From Boesenbergia rotunda (Eukaryota; Streptophyta; Magnoliopsida; Zingiberales; Zingiberaceae): a stretch of 64,000 bases of DNA. Location of the stretch: contig JAGFNQ010001130.1 in assembly GCA_024364735.1 (NCBI GenBank), positions 113,574 through 177,573 of the forward strand, written 5' to 3'. Shown in pieces: positions 1 to 11,346 of the stretch. Numbering within the stretch: the first letter of the stretch is position 1; every line of letters starts with the position of its first letter. The notes under the pieces were generated by a model. That model was given only the letters and a program-made list of their open reading frames with translations. It made no database searches and was not told where the DNA came from. Both the position numbers and the translations under genes were made by a program.

Positions 1-114
1 CAGATTTTGGATTTGCTTTTATTGATTATGTATTTATATTTACTTTTCAAGGCTCTAAAATTCAGATATATTTAATTTTATTGATTATGTTTTTAATTTT
101 ATTGAACGAAGCTG

Positions 115-545
115 GGCCTGAAATAAGATATATTCAGGCCCTAGTTGGGCCTGAAATAAAATTATTTCAGGCCCACCGTGGGCCTGAAATAAAATTATTC
201 AGGCCCAACCTGGGCCTGAAATAAAATTCTTTCAGGCCCACCGTGGGCCTGAAACAAAATTATTCAGGCCCACCTTGGGCCTGAATAATTTATTTCAGGC
301 CCACCTTGGGCCTGAAATAAATTATTTCAGGCCCACCGTGGGCCTGAAATAAAATTATTCAGGCCCACCTTGGGCCTGAAATAAAATTATTTCAGGCCCA
401 CCTTGGGCCTGAAATAAAATTATTTCAGGCCCACCGTGGGCCTGAAATAAAATTATTCAGGACCACCTTGGGCCTGAAATATTTTTATTCAGGGACCACC
501 TTGGGCCTGAAATAAAATTATTTCTGGCCCAACTTGGGCCTGAAA
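115..545. repeat. Palindromic tandem array A (GGCCCA/TGGGCC)
   Basis: About 13 units of 30-33 bp. Each has a perfect 8-bp inverted repeat, CAGGCCCA and TGGGCCTG, around a 2-3 base spacer (mostly CCT or CCG), joined by AT-rich linkers such as AAATAAAATTATTT. The core GGCCCA/TGGGCC is the site-II word bound by plant TCP factors; whether it is bound here is inference. Confidence 0.9.
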
Positions 546-556
546 GAAAAATATTT

Positions 557-1770
557 GGAATTCTGAAAAACCTAGATCAGTAGTTAGGGTTGAGATAGGA
601 GATGAGATTTTGGGTGCCCAACCCTCTGATCTTGCTGTATCACCAAGGCTAGATCAGTGATTTAGGTCTATCAGTGAGTTTTGAGCAAAACTCACTGATG
701 GACCTCCCATATCTGGAATTCTGAAAAACCTAGATCAGTAGTTAGGGTTGAGATAGGAGATGAGATTTTGGGTGCCCAACCCTCTGATCTTGCTGTATCA
801 CCAAGGCTAGATCAGTGATTTAGGTGTATCAGTGAGTTTTGAGCAAAACTCACTGATGGACCTCCCATATCTGGAATTCTGAAAAACCTAGATCAGTAGT
901 TAGGGTTGAGATAGGAGATGAGATTTTGGGTGCCCAACCCTCTGATCTTGCTGTATCACCAAGGCTAGATCAGTGATTTAGGTCTATCAGTGAGTTTTGA
1001 GCAAAACTCACTGATGGACCTCCCATATCTGGAATTCTGAAAAACCTAGATCAGTAGTTAGGGTTGAGATAGGAGATGAGATTTTGGGTGCCCAACCCTC
1101 TGATCTTGCTGTATCACCAAGGCTAGATCAGTGATTTAGGTCTATCAGTGAGTTTTGAGCAAAACTCACTGATGGACCTCCCATATCTGGAATTCTGAAA
1201 AACCTAGATCAGTAGTTAGGGTTGAGATAGGAGATGAGATTTTGGGTGCCCAACCCTCTGATCTTGCTGTATCACCAAGGCTAGATCAGTGATTTAGGTC
1301 TATCAGTGAGTTTTGAGCAAAACTCACTGATGGACCTCCCATATCTGGAATTCTGAAAAACCTAGATCAGTAGTTAGGGTTGAGATAGGAGATGAGATTT
1401 TGGGTGCCCAACCCTCTGATCTTGCTGTATCACCAAGGCTAGATCAGTGGATTTAGGTCTATCAGTGAGTTTTGAGCAAAACTCACTGATGGACCTCCCA
1501 TATCTGGAATTCTGAAAAACCTAGATCAGTAGTTAGGGTTGAGATAGGAGATGAGATTTTGGGTGCCCAACCCTCTGATCTTGCTGTATCACCAAGGCTA
1601 GATCAGTGATTTAGGTCTATCAGTGAGTTTTGAGCAAAACTCACTGATGGACCTCCCATATCTGGAATTCTGAAAAACCTAGATCAGTAGTTAGGGTTGA
1701 GATAGGAGATGAGATTTTGGGTGCCCAACCCTCTGATCTTGCTGTATCACCAAGGCTAGATCAGTGGATT
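557..1770. repeat. 158-bp tandem array, about 7.7 copies
   Basis: Copies start at 557, 715, 873, 1031, 1189, 1347, 1506 and 1664. The period is 158 bp, once 159 through an extra G. The copies are almost identical, so amplification is recent. Each full unit holds a perfect hairpin with 12-bp arms (TCAGTGAGTTTT and AAAACTCACTGA) and a GAGC loop. The last copy stops in the word gatcagtgga and AT-rich DNA follows. Confidence 0.97.
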
Positions 1771-1904
1771 TTTATGTGCACACTAAGTACCAATATTTAT
1801 CAGTTATCTTCTAAAAACGTCTTACACCTATACAACTACAAATTTATTATCCACCAACTTAAATCAGAAGTATTTAATGTTTAACAGAGACCCTGAAATG
1901 ACTT

Positions 1905-2222
1905 GATTTCAGGCCCACCCTGGGCCTGAAATGGATCTATTCAGGCCCAACTTCGGCCTGAAAGGTTTTATTTCAGGCCCTCCTTGGGCCTGAAGTGTTT
2001 TTATTTCAGGCCCGCCGTGGGCCTGAATTGATTTATTTCAGGCCCACCCTGGGCCTGAAATGGATCTATTCAGGCCCACCCTGGGCCTGAAAGGTTTTAT
2101 TTCAGGCCCTCCTTGGGCCTGAAGTGTTTTTATTTCAGGCCCAAGGTGGGCCTGAAATGATTTATTTCAGGCCCACCGTGGGCCTGAATTCATTTTATTT
2201 CAGGCCCACCGTATTCCTGAAA
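1905..2222. repeat. Palindromic tandem array B (GGCCCA/TGGGCC)
   Basis: About ten units of roughly 32 bp with the same CAGGCCCA/TGGGCCTG palindrome as array A, more diverged (GGCCCT, GGCCCG and TCGGCC variants). Linkers are of the type AAATGGATCTATT or AAGTGTTTTTATTT. It lies between the 158-bp array and the 3' end of the Ulp1 gene. Confidence 0.9.
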
Positions 2223-2793
2223 AGTAAATTTGATGCTCACCTTGGCCATTAAATAAAATCATGATTTATAGATTAATATTCTATATTTATCTATAAGTTG
2301 TGACCAAATCCTTTAATTTTATTTAATTATCAAAATTTACAATTTGAAACAAGTATTTTAAATTTATGGTAGAGATAATCCATCTTACTAATTCAATACA
2401 GAATGCATACCAATTTTCAATTCCTTCGAGACGATAAAGTCATGTTTTCAAATTATGTATCAGAAACCCACTTATGGACCTAGATCAGTACTTGGATATA
2501 TGTCAGTAGTTAGAGTTAACCAAAGAGATGTTATTTCTGGTGTGCAAACTTTGTCCAAATCATTATGAGTTGTTTTCTTACCGTATCAGTTGGTACACTA
2601 CATTGCAGCAACTCGATGTGAATCAACATCACACAATTGTTTTGTTTTTCTGGACAATAAATTATATTCATACAAATTACACAATTTCTATACAAATGGA
2701 GCCGAATCACCAGCAAAGGATGTTTTTTTACAACATTACTTCAAGAGATTGACACTCTCATGTTTTACAATACATGTCTCCCATAATATTTAC
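2223..2793. other. AT-rich 3' flank of the Ulp1 gene
   Basis: I see no convincing further exon here. The last visible exon ends at a GT donor at 2793, so at least one short 3' exon may lie in this stretch. Short open frames are present on both strands but resemble nothing I recognise. Confidence 0.5.
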
Positions 2794-5700
2794 TGTCAGA
2801 TCAAATCTCATTTTCGTCATATCTCCTTGTTTGAAATCCATCTTCTCATCGTATAGGAGACATCGGACGTATTGCATAACAAAGAAGGCACAGTCCACGC
2901 TGAAAATAACAAATAGTATTTCAGATTTCAATAAGTTGGGTAATAAAATACTTTGATCATTTTAAAATTTTCAAACTCTTCCTCACTTACTGACCTATGT
3001 TCTTGTTGGGGACATTTTTGTCTAACGGAAGGCCATTTGTCCAAGGGATGATGACTTTGTAGATATGGATGAATAGCCGTAAGTTCCTCGCGAGTATATT
3101 GTTTAAGTTCTTTTACCTGTCAAATATATCATGAATTTCAATGACATTTTTTATCAAATGATGAACATATATATGAATAAAGGTAGGTAGCTCACCGCTG
3201 AGTCAAAATCATGCTTATATTTACGGCCACTAGCAAGAGAATTTAAATGAATGAAAGTCATTGCTTCTGTATCCACCGCCAACAAGTGAAAGTGTGTATT
3301 ATCACTGCACAAAGGTATTAAAATATATCTAAACCCTTGTTCTATCATATCCGTCTTCATCACTTGTTGCATGGAAAACTTTCTTGACGATCTTATTGAA
3401 GCCTAAATAGTTGCAAAATCAAAATTATTAATAACCACATCATAATACTAGGTCTTCTACAATCTATTAATTCTTACTAATTTACATCACTTACTGTGAA
3501 GAAGGTTGAACAATATATTGACTTGTGGTATGGCCTACCAGATGTGGATGCTCCCCTAAATAACATTTTACAAAAGGCATCAATGACCTCGCCTTTTGTA
3601 AAAACCTCTCCATTGAGGATTTGTAAGAATGAATGCAATTTCAAAGCAAAGGGTGCATCCTCCCAGATAAATTCATTATCCAACCTGTCAAGTTAATTGA
3701 TAAGATTATATATTAAAGCCCCAAATATATTAACTAAACTATGTTTCATAACTTACTTTAGGTTCTCCAATTTATTTATCACGTAGGCCACTTCTTTATC
3801 TTGATTTTTCTTCTTCGACTTCATAAAATGCTTCTTCACAAACTACATCGATACAATTTACACCAAACTAATTAATGACCAAATTCAATAAATTTGACGT
3901 AATTAATATGAAAATAAGTCACATACATCAATGCCTTGAAGCCTCATTTTGTATAGTTCGAAGGTCCTTCTTTTCTCCTCCTCTATATCTTCTTCAGACA
4001 TGACTTCCATTACAGTAATGGTTTCTCTTGCTTCATCCATATCCTCCTCACTAAGTTTCCTTTTTCCCTTGTCCATGACATTTGATATTTGTTCCTTTCT
4101 CCGCTTCCCCTTATGTAATAGTTGGTGCCATACTGGACTCTCAATTGGAGTATCCCTGTAATCATACCGAGTTCGGTCACGTCCTCTCCTTGTTCTACAA
4201 GATACTGGATCAGAAAGAGGACTGACTACAGGATAGCTTTCTTGAGCCTCCATGCCCTTTTTTTCAATAATTGAAAGTAATTCCTTAACCCTTTCATTCA
4301 AACATATATTCTCCTCTGTTAGCTCCTTGATTAGGGTGTCTTTAAGAATGCATTCACCACATGGCCTTACATCTTCTGTGTCATGTCCTTGTGATGTCGC
4401 TATTGGCTGTGGAATGTCATCCCCAATCTCAAGGTTCTCAAACAATGTGTTTTCATGTAGGTTAGGAATTATTTCAACAATCACCTGTCAATTACCAAGT
4501 ACACAAATTTTACTGCTTCTATATCAAACTAACATAGATAAACTAACATAGATCACAGTTTACAATAATTACCTCTTCGGAGCTGATTTGGTTGACAAGG
4601 TCCCTTACCCTACTAATATGCGAAGGAATATTCCTCCACTTATTTATTCGGGGTCCTTCAACATTGTATGGTTTTTGAATGGGTACATGCTCCAAAAACC
4701 ATGCCTACACAAAGTTTTCCAGCCAATTACATTAATAACAGCAAAATATTATAAAATATAATTTAGGTAAATTCTACTCACTGCCAAAAGCCCAGCAAAT
4801 CCCTTTACATAAGGGAGGTTTGTGGTCCTCTGGTTTCCTTGACTTGATGAAAATAATTCCCCAATCTTAGGTAATTGGGGAGACAAAAATTTATGGATAG
4901 CTTCCACCCAGTTGAATCTACCAAGATTGTCATAATCATCTACTATATCTACAAGCCCTAGAGGGACCTTATATGTACTAGACGAAAATAAAACACAAAC
5001 AAATATATACAAAATATAAAATTTACAAACTAATAACACATCATCCTCTGATTCAACACTTTTAGAATAATGTTTAAGTAAGTCCTCAATTCTTGTTCTA
5101 GTAGGTTGTTTTTCTTTTGAGAAGTAAGTACGATAGAGGTCACCCGATGCTTCAGTTGAATTAATAGGGATCGAAACTCCACGGTCCACTATACCCAGTA
5201 CCAAAGCAACATCTCGTCTGGTGAACGCAACCGGTACACCTGAAACAATTAAAATATTTAGTTATCATCAACAATATAGGATTCAATTTATTTCTCGTTG
5301 GGCCTGAAATGAATTCATTTCAGGCCCACGTTGGGCCTGAAATGAATCATTCAGACCCACGTTGGGCCTGAAATGAATTCATTTCAGGCCCACGTTGGGC
5401 CTGAAATGAATTCATTTCAGGCCTACCTAGGGCCTGAAGTAAATTCACTTCAGGCCCTCGGTAGGCCTGAAATTATTTCATTTCAGGCCTACCGACCTGA
5501 AGTGAATTTCACCTTAAATTCACTCATTTAAATTGATCAAATATCAATCATTTAAGGTCAACTATATCCAAGTTTTATCTTACTATAGATACTGTTTATA
5601 ATTCATAATTAAAACTATTACCTGAGAATTTAAAAACTTGCGAGGTTGAATCCCAACTTTCAAATATATTTACCAAAATTCCCCGGATATGCTGCAATTC

Positions 5701-6052
5701 TTGAATGTCCAAGAAAATACTGAAGGGCGACTCTTTGATCTTCGCAATGTGTTGATCTTTTAAAATTTCAAATGCTTCAACAAAATGTTTAAAATGGCCT
5801 AAAACACTGCACCAATGTAATTTTTTCCCAAACTCATCTGAACCCTACAGTTTTTATACATTACAAATTTATTCAGCAAAAATAAGTATAAACAATATCA
5901 CAAGCAGTGTTTATTCAGCAAAAATAAGTTTAAACAATATTACAAGCAGTGTTTATTCAGCAAAATTAAGTATAAACAATATCACATACCTTGGTGATTA
6001 ATGCCAATGAAGAAGACGATGAGGAACCACCCACAGACCTTTTACCTGCCAT
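2794..6052 (-). CDS. Ulp1/SENP-like cysteine protease (C48 family), transposon-borne, 10 exons visible
   Basis: Exons read on the minus strand: 6052-5990, 5844-5622, 5239-4782, 4704-4573, 4484-3927, 3842-3757, 3684-3495, 3402-3196, 3116-2995, 2899-2794. All junctions are GT-AG and keep frame; exon 3 also contains a short in-frame AT-rich insert (about 4982-5040) that looks like another intron. The protein starts MAGKRSVGG and has a DUF1985-like N-terminal half (FTRRDVALVLGI, WVEAIHKFL, AWFLEHVPIQKPYNVEG). A charged coiled-coil middle is encoded by exon 5. The C-terminal Ulp1 domain shows HFHLLAVD (catalytic His), CPQQ (oxyanion Gln), and SVDCAFFVMQY (catalytic Cys, its Ser codon split by the last intron), then FKQGDMTKMRFDLT. 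C48 enzymes cleave SUMO-like modifiers. The usual catalytic Asp reads Asn (FIHLNSL). The 3' end is unresolved. It is a transposon gene rather than a host gene, judging from the repeats on both sides and inside intron 2. Confidence 0.72.
5293..5512. repeat. Palindromic array C inside intron 2 of the Ulp1 gene
   Basis: About seven units with the TGGGCCTGAAATGAATTCA type of spacing. The linkers are palindromic too (GAAATGAATTCATTTC), so the array is self-complementary in two registers. It fills most of the intron between exons 2 and 3 (5240-5621). It is the same repeat family as arrays A and B. Confidence 0.88.
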
Positions 6053-6305
6053 TATTATGCAAATCAAACCTACAGAAACCCTAAATCCTACTTTGATAGT
6101 GCCGAGCAGTATCAACTTCAACGTTAACACTTCAAGCAGCCTCAGGATCACACACTATCACTTTCCTGTATAGGAGCCTAGGTTTTGGTTGGGCGGAGGG
6201 AATCGAGGGAGTAGCAAACGACTAAAGCACAACTAGGGCACGCACAATGTCCTCCTTCAACAATACCATTTACGTATTCGCGGTGAGAGATAAAATGACC
6301 TTGCC

Positions 6306-6349
6306 ATCCGAACCACATATTCTTATTTTACTGCAAAAGTGGTTCGGAT
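6306..6349. repeat. Inverted repeat, 11-bp arms
   Basis: ATCCGAACCAC at 6306-6316 and GTGGTTCGGAT at 6339-6349 are perfect complements with a 22-base AT-rich loop. They lie upstream of the Ulp1 start codon, so they may belong to the element's promoter or subterminal region. Confidence 0.8.
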
Positions 6350-6394
6350 GTATCGAAAATGGTAATGGAAAAGGTGTATTGTGGCGCCAAGGGT

Positions 6395-6525
6395 ATAATA
6401 GGAAGTTCACTTAAAGGGCTGCGCCCTTTGGTAAAATAGAAACCATGGGATGCCCTTTGGTAATTACATATTGTTACGTACGCCATTTGGTAAATTGCCG
6501 TTTTAATATCCTTCGCTATTTTCAT
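6395..6525. repeat. Candidate terminal repeat of the MULE
   Basis: It holds three spaced copies of a word ending TTTGGTAA: GCGCCCTTTGGTAA, GCCCTTTGGTAATTA and GCCATTTGGTAAATTGCC. This resembles plant MULE ends as I know them. The matching end is outside the window, so neither the terminal inverted repeat nor the 9-bp TSD can be confirmed. Confidence 0.4.
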
Positions 6526-7125
6526 TAAAAAAAATAAGAAAAATCCCTATTTTCGATCATTTTCCTTGTATACATTCAAATATAATAAAATACAATCATC
6601 ATAATCAATGATTTTCACAATAATCAAACTCACAGTACAATCCATATAAATAAACTCACATCACAAAATCACATTAATAAACATCCATATCAACTAAAAT
6701 CTCTAATAAATCCATACACAGAGAAGATAATGTCCAAAACCAATAAAATCTATTGCCTATTATATCCAAAATGTCAGCACAAAGTTTATATCATCCATAT
6801 AAGATATACAAATGAAAAATCTAATACAAAATAAACTTCAGTCCGGTAAGAAATAAGATATAATAAATTATGAATACAATAACATATTATGATGTGAATG
6901 TACAAAACACAACTACTTATCATAAACAAAACCACCCATCAACCTTTGACATTATTTAAAAATATACCTCACTTTAGATTTTGGATATCTAGATATGGTG
7001 ATGGAAATATACAACATCAGAAAATGATCATGGAAAATTATAATATAATTAGAGATACATATAATTTTAATAAAATTAATAACAATATTTATGACTGAAA
7101 TACAAAGAAGATACCTTGTTATGCA
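6526..7125. other. AT-rich sequence, nothing recognised
   Basis: About 600 bases of strongly AT-rich DNA with many short homopolymers. I see no coding region, no clear repeat unit and no TSD. Confidence 0.6.
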
Positions 7126-7129
7126 GTTG

Positions 7130-7530
7130 AGCAACTGATTGTCCGTCTTCCATTCGGAGGTTGATAAGTTGGCTTCATAGGATGTCTCGTCGCGTTAGTT
7201 TTGCCTCCGAAGTGTCTTCGTGCAATTCCAAGAACTTTTCCCAAAGTTCTTTAGCTGAGTCGTACATCCCGATTCGATTGACATCTTGTGCGGGGAGGAC
7301 AGTCAGCAAATGGAATTCTGCCTTTCCGTTTGCTATTGCTTCAGCTTGCTCCTTTTTGTTCTAGGGGTCAGGTTCATTGATTTTTTCCTTCATTATCTTT
7401 TGGAGCTGAAAAATTATTTTTCATTATTAGTAATAATTCGTAATCAGTAGTAAAAAAATACCTTCATTTTTCTTTTCCATGCTGCGAGCTCCCCCTCAAA
7501 CTTTGACGGGTAGATCAATGGTCCGACCAT
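7130..7530 (-). pseudogene. Copia gag fragment, decayed
   Basis: On the minus strand the frame starts MVGPLIYPSKFEGELAAW and later reads QAEAIANGKAEFHLLTVLPA, then YDSAKELWEKFLELHEDTSE, all typical of the N-terminal gag (UBN2-like) region of plant Copia elements. There are in-frame stops (one after RRDIL, one after EPDP). An AT-rich stretch at about 7405-7460 replaces part of the domain. The start lies about 50 bases inside a primer-binding site and LTR, which fixes the orientation. Everything beyond 7130 on the pol side is missing. Confidence 0.75.
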
Positions 7531-7578
7531 TCTTTAAAATTTATGGCAGTTAGCGATTAGTCCTTCTGCGGTGTCCTA

Positions 7579-7590
7579 GCTCTGATACCA
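7579..7590 (-). promoter_or_regulatory. Copia primer-binding site (tRNA-iMet type)
   Basis: The plus strand reads gctctgatacca, the reverse complement of tggtatcagagc, the usual PBS for initiator-Met tRNA. It directly precedes the gag fragment. Confidence 0.8.
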
Positions 7591-7592
7591 CT

Positions 7593-8075
7593 TGCCGGAT
7601 CGAGATGGACCGGCAAGAGGGGGGTGAATTGCCGCTGTAAAATAAAAACTAATCTTTTGTGCGATCTCACAAAAAATTCAGATAAGTTGCAATAATCAGT
7701 TAAAACAAACATAAACTAATTAAACTAGTAAAAGGCTAAGACACCGAGATTTACTTGGTTGCAACCTAGGTGGTTGCTAATCCAAAATGATTAAAGCTCA
7801 CTATCAAAATCTCTTTCTGGCAGAAAAGCCTTTTACAGACATTGAAGCACAAGACAGAGGAAAACTAATAATTGAATTGTATACAGTTGATGGATCAATT
7901 GCAACTAAGCTCTAGGGGCCTATTTATAGCCCCGGTCAGAGTTATCCGTTTGCTGACGTGTAATCCCCCCAAAGGCACATGCATACTCGAAAATCGTGCA
8001 GCAACTCCCCTATACGGCGGACAAGTTGGGACATATACCATATCATCTCATCAATATAGCTTAGCCACATGCGGC
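7593..8075 (-). repeat. Copia 5' LTR, minus strand, outer end uncertain
   Basis: Adjoins the PBS. Its end carries a TTGCCGG...CCGGCAA inverted repeat and the pyrimidine-rich CCCCCCTCTT word (minus strand) seen before the PBS in the other Copia elements here. A minus-strand TATA box lies at about 7920-7930 (GGCTATAAATAGG). The boundary near 8075 is set only by a change in sequence character. Confidence 0.55.
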
Positions 8076-10633
8076 TAGCATCACAACAATAAGAAAAAAA
8101 ATAAACACAACCACGCAGTTTATAATAATTGGATGGCTCAGCCATCACAAACAAAAGAAAAGAATACTCCAAAGAACATCCACAAGAAAACATACCGGCG
8201 CAATATGAAATAAACAGAACTCTTCTAAGACAATTATCGGACTAATAAAACAAATCCAGACTTGGAAATGAAAATGCAGAAACAACGAAAATGCAGAAAT
8301 AAAGTACTGCGATAATAACCCAATATGGAAACAAAACTCGAAAATGTGGGTCTGGCAACTGAATCCTCTGTTGGCTCCAAGTAATGCAACTACCTACTAT
8401 CTGAAACAAAAATAGGAAGAAGGGGTGGTGAGTCCGGGTGAACTCAGCAGGTATAAGAATAAACAATAGCATGACATAATCAAATTGTAGAAGTAGATAA
8501 AACAATAGGTACAGTCTCTAAGAAATATAAGAACACCTAAACATGTACCTAAACATGTATAACATATCAAACAACATGGCACAAAGCAAAACAACAACTA
8601 AGCATGTACGAAAAACCTCATGATATCACCATATCAAAACATACATGCATGTCAACCAAATGCAGTAAACATAGCTCATATAAATGTTGGGGAGCCAACT
8701 ACTCCAAACCCCTGAATAAAGGGGGAGCTATCAACAGCTCTAATGTTGGGGAGCCAACTGCTCCAAACCCCAGAATAAAGGGGGAGCTATCAACAACTCT
8801 AATACTGGGGAGCCAACAGCTCCAAACCACGGAATAAAGGGGGAGCTATCAATAGCTCTAATATCCCTCTAAAACAACGGTGAGTGTGTCACTGTTTGCC
8901 TACAACTCCAACATGTGTAACATAATAGGATAGTTGCTTGCACTCTAGCAACTACCACGACAACAAGTGGTTGAGTGAACTGAGCAACACGGCTTAAATC
9001 AAATGAAAGTTAATAGTCGTTAGTATGCAACGTGCAGATATGGTGCATGATGCAAGATGCACGATCAACCGGAAAACAACGCTGTGCCAGTAGAAACAAC
9101 AAGTATCAGAAACCAACTAAGAACCAACCAGAAGCCAACCAGAAACCAACGAACATGCAACTAAACTACTAGGTAGGATATTTCTAATGTCAAATAAACC
9201 TTAATGAACCTCTAAGTACTACTCGCATTCAAGCGGTACTTTACAGAACAGAAATTCAACGGAAGACTCTACGGATACGGAATTTTCAAATACTCGAAGA
9301 TCAATGAAGAAAGGTATCAACGACGACATAAAATAATAACAACAAGAACAAGGTCAAGCAGACCTATAAAGATATAATAAGTCATGCATTAAGATAAACG
9401 AACTACACGAGTACAAAGGAGAAGTACCCACCTTATAATTGTAGAAGTCCATAAACGAGAACCTTCCACGATCAACTGAACGAGTCCGAATCAAGGTCCT
9501 GTATAAATGATAAGGTTTAGCTAATTATAAAATTCTTAAATTAACTAAACAAAATACTAGACATGATTAGGACTCATCCTAATTACAACCTATATTTAAT
9601 TAAATCCCATATCATAGCTAATGGTAAACGCATGACACAACTAAATGGAAATAAACAAATTTATATCCAATCTCAGCAGCTTAAACCTCACAATGCAACT
9701 CTCGATAACAAGGTAACAAAACTAAAGTCAAGCTACAACAAAGTTGTCCAAAGTATTCCAAACCACACCATTGTTTGGTAACCCAAATAAACACCTCACA
9801 CTGCTCTGAAATGATCCACAACCATTCCCAAAGAAAACACTGTATAGGCACAATAGCAAAACTGATCTATAAAAAGAGAATTAAAGGCTAACTCACTTAA
9901 CTAACATAAACTCATGTTACACACTTGCTTAAACAACTATTATCAACACGACACTCGCTACTTCTACAACTCACAACTTCACCACTTATTCACTATATGT
10001 TTGCATGACTCTAACACTCTCTAAAAGCACACACTTCACATACATCACACCACATAGAAATCAATTCACTCTGGAACAGCAACTAATGGTTGTAAGGATT
10101 TCTACGAACCGTACTGTTCTCCGTGTATAAATCCGTAAAGATTCGAAATAATTCTAAACCGGATCATAGCATTGATGTACAACAATTTAAACAAATTTGA
10201 AAATGATAAATAATTGTAAATCGAACCTAAATAGCGAGTCATCGCCATTATTTGTTGTTGCTAGAACAATCTGAAGATAAAGAAGACAAGAACCTTTACC
10301 TTGATCGTCGGCCTAGGGTTTGCGCAAGACAAGAAGAGTGCGGCGGCAAACGGCAACGGCGTCGGAACAAGACAAAGAGAAGAAGAAGAAGAAGAATGAG
10401 ACGAAGAAAGGAGGTCTCGGCAGAGGGCTTGACGTCGCTCGCTCGGGAACTGCTGCGGCAGCGTCAGGTAGAAAGGAGGATCGGGGAAAAAGAAACAGAA
10501 ATAGGAATATATGGAGGAAAGTTTAGGGTTTATATTTGTTTTTGGCATTTTGTAAATAAGCCCTCCAATTTTTGCTATTCACAACTAGGTCCCTAATTTG
10601 CAAAGAGACCCTTTAAAATTTCGGTTTTCAACA
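8076..10633 (-). repeat. Probable Gypsy LTR (Tekay-like?), minus strand
   Basis: There is no coding region. The minus strand from 10633 begins TGTTGAAAACC, followed by a pyrimidine- and CTT-rich leader (10510-10320) and then long non-coding sequence. That is the usual layout of promoter, leader and U5 in long Gypsy LTRs. The open frames at 10252-10596 are low-complexity leader sequence (Arg- or Ser-rich) and not genes. No pol or TSD is visible, so the superfamily call is weak. Confidence 0.35.
8686..8862. repeat. 59-bp direct repeat, three copies
   Basis: Copies start at 8686, 8745 and 8804 and share the words GGGGAGCCAAC, GAATAAAGGGGGAGCTATCA and GCTCTAAT with a few mismatches. They lie inside the putative Gypsy LTR. 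Confidence 0.93.
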
Positions 10634-11132
10634 TGATGTGGCACTTATAGGGCGCCCGAGTGCTCTTGGGTGCCTAACACGTGGCCTCATAGTTATCCAA
10701 AGAGCAACGTTCACAAATGGCTAAAAATAACCTCTCGAGCGCTTATATGAACAGGGGCGCCCGAGTGCTCAGGCGTCTAGTGCTCAAGCGCCCGTATGCT
10801 TACGAGCGCCCGTGAGTGGGTCTTTTGGTTAGCAACCACTGATCACTCTCTTGCGTGACTTCCGGTCTTCTTGGGTGATTTCTGGCCAATCGAAGTTATG
10901 CTCACCCAAACCCAACTCTGGCCTTTAGACCCTCGAGCGTCCTTCCTTCCAGCTTCTCATCTCTCGGACGTTGCGCACGTCATTCTCGCTCAACCAGTGT
11001 ACTCTTCCATAGTTTCTGCGTCCCTCGAATGCACCGAGCCCGTCGGCTCACTTCCCCGTGCAATCCTTCTCGTCCACTACATCTTACGCTCGACTTCCTC
11101 CGCTCCTAGTTCCTGCACACTTAGACAGATGG
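10634..11132 (-). repeat. Copia LTR fragment, minus strand (base layer of the nest)
   Basis: GC-rich sequence with repeated GGGCGCCCG / GAGCGCCCG words like those in the plus-strand Copia LTRs. The sequence continues at 34749 once the solo LTR and its second GATGG are removed, and that part ends in CACCAACA at 34811. The left end is cut at 10633. Non-autonomous and partial. Confidence 0.5.
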
Positions 11133-11346
11133 TATTAGTAGGAGCCCTAGAGTCAATTATGTAATGATTGACTAGGGACCTTTTATATCATATTCTATCA
11201 TTAATAAAGGCATATTTGGTTATTATACTTACTTTATACTTATGCCAAATAACTAAGTATAATAATGTCCTTGGGTAGTAAGTTCTTATCTACATCATAT
11301 CGATTAGGTGAACCGATAGTGAGATAATGTAGAGAACACTACACTA

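Larger units (their letters stand above)
1..6520 (-). mobile_element. Mutator-like (MULE) element carrying an Ulp1 protease gene, partial
   Basis: This stretch reads as one end of a large DNA transposon. It holds a spliced Ulp1-type protease gene on the minus strand, long arrays of short palindromes on the downstream side of the gene, and at 6395-6520 a motif-rich end with repeated CCCTTTGGTAA / GCCATTTGGTAAAT words. Plant MULEs of the Kaonashi (KI-MULE) group are known to carry Ulp1-like genes, and their termini often contain words of the form ACCAAAGGGCGC, which is what the reverse strand of 6395-6520 shows. No MuDR-type transposase is visible, and the other terminus lies before base 1. The class assignment is inference; an Ulp1-bearing CACTA-like element is the main alternative. 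Confidence 0.5.

Noticed and set aside
115..545. CRISPR-like regular array of palindromic repeats
   Set aside because: Units are tandem with short, similar AT-rich linkers and no unique spacers, in a plant nuclear context with no Cas genes.
557..1770. Centromeric satellite
   Set aside because: Unit length is in the satellite range, but only eight copies exist, bounded by transposon arrays on both sides.
7405..7460. A 56-bp GT-AG mini-intron in the minus-strand Copia gag
   Set aside because: The bases at the apparent donor also encode the expected Val-Phe-Phe of gag, and stops lie elsewhere in the same gene; decay is simpler.
10252..10596. Arg/Lys-rich 114-aa protein
   Set aside because: Low-complexity AAGAAG/CTT leader of a putative Gypsy LTR.
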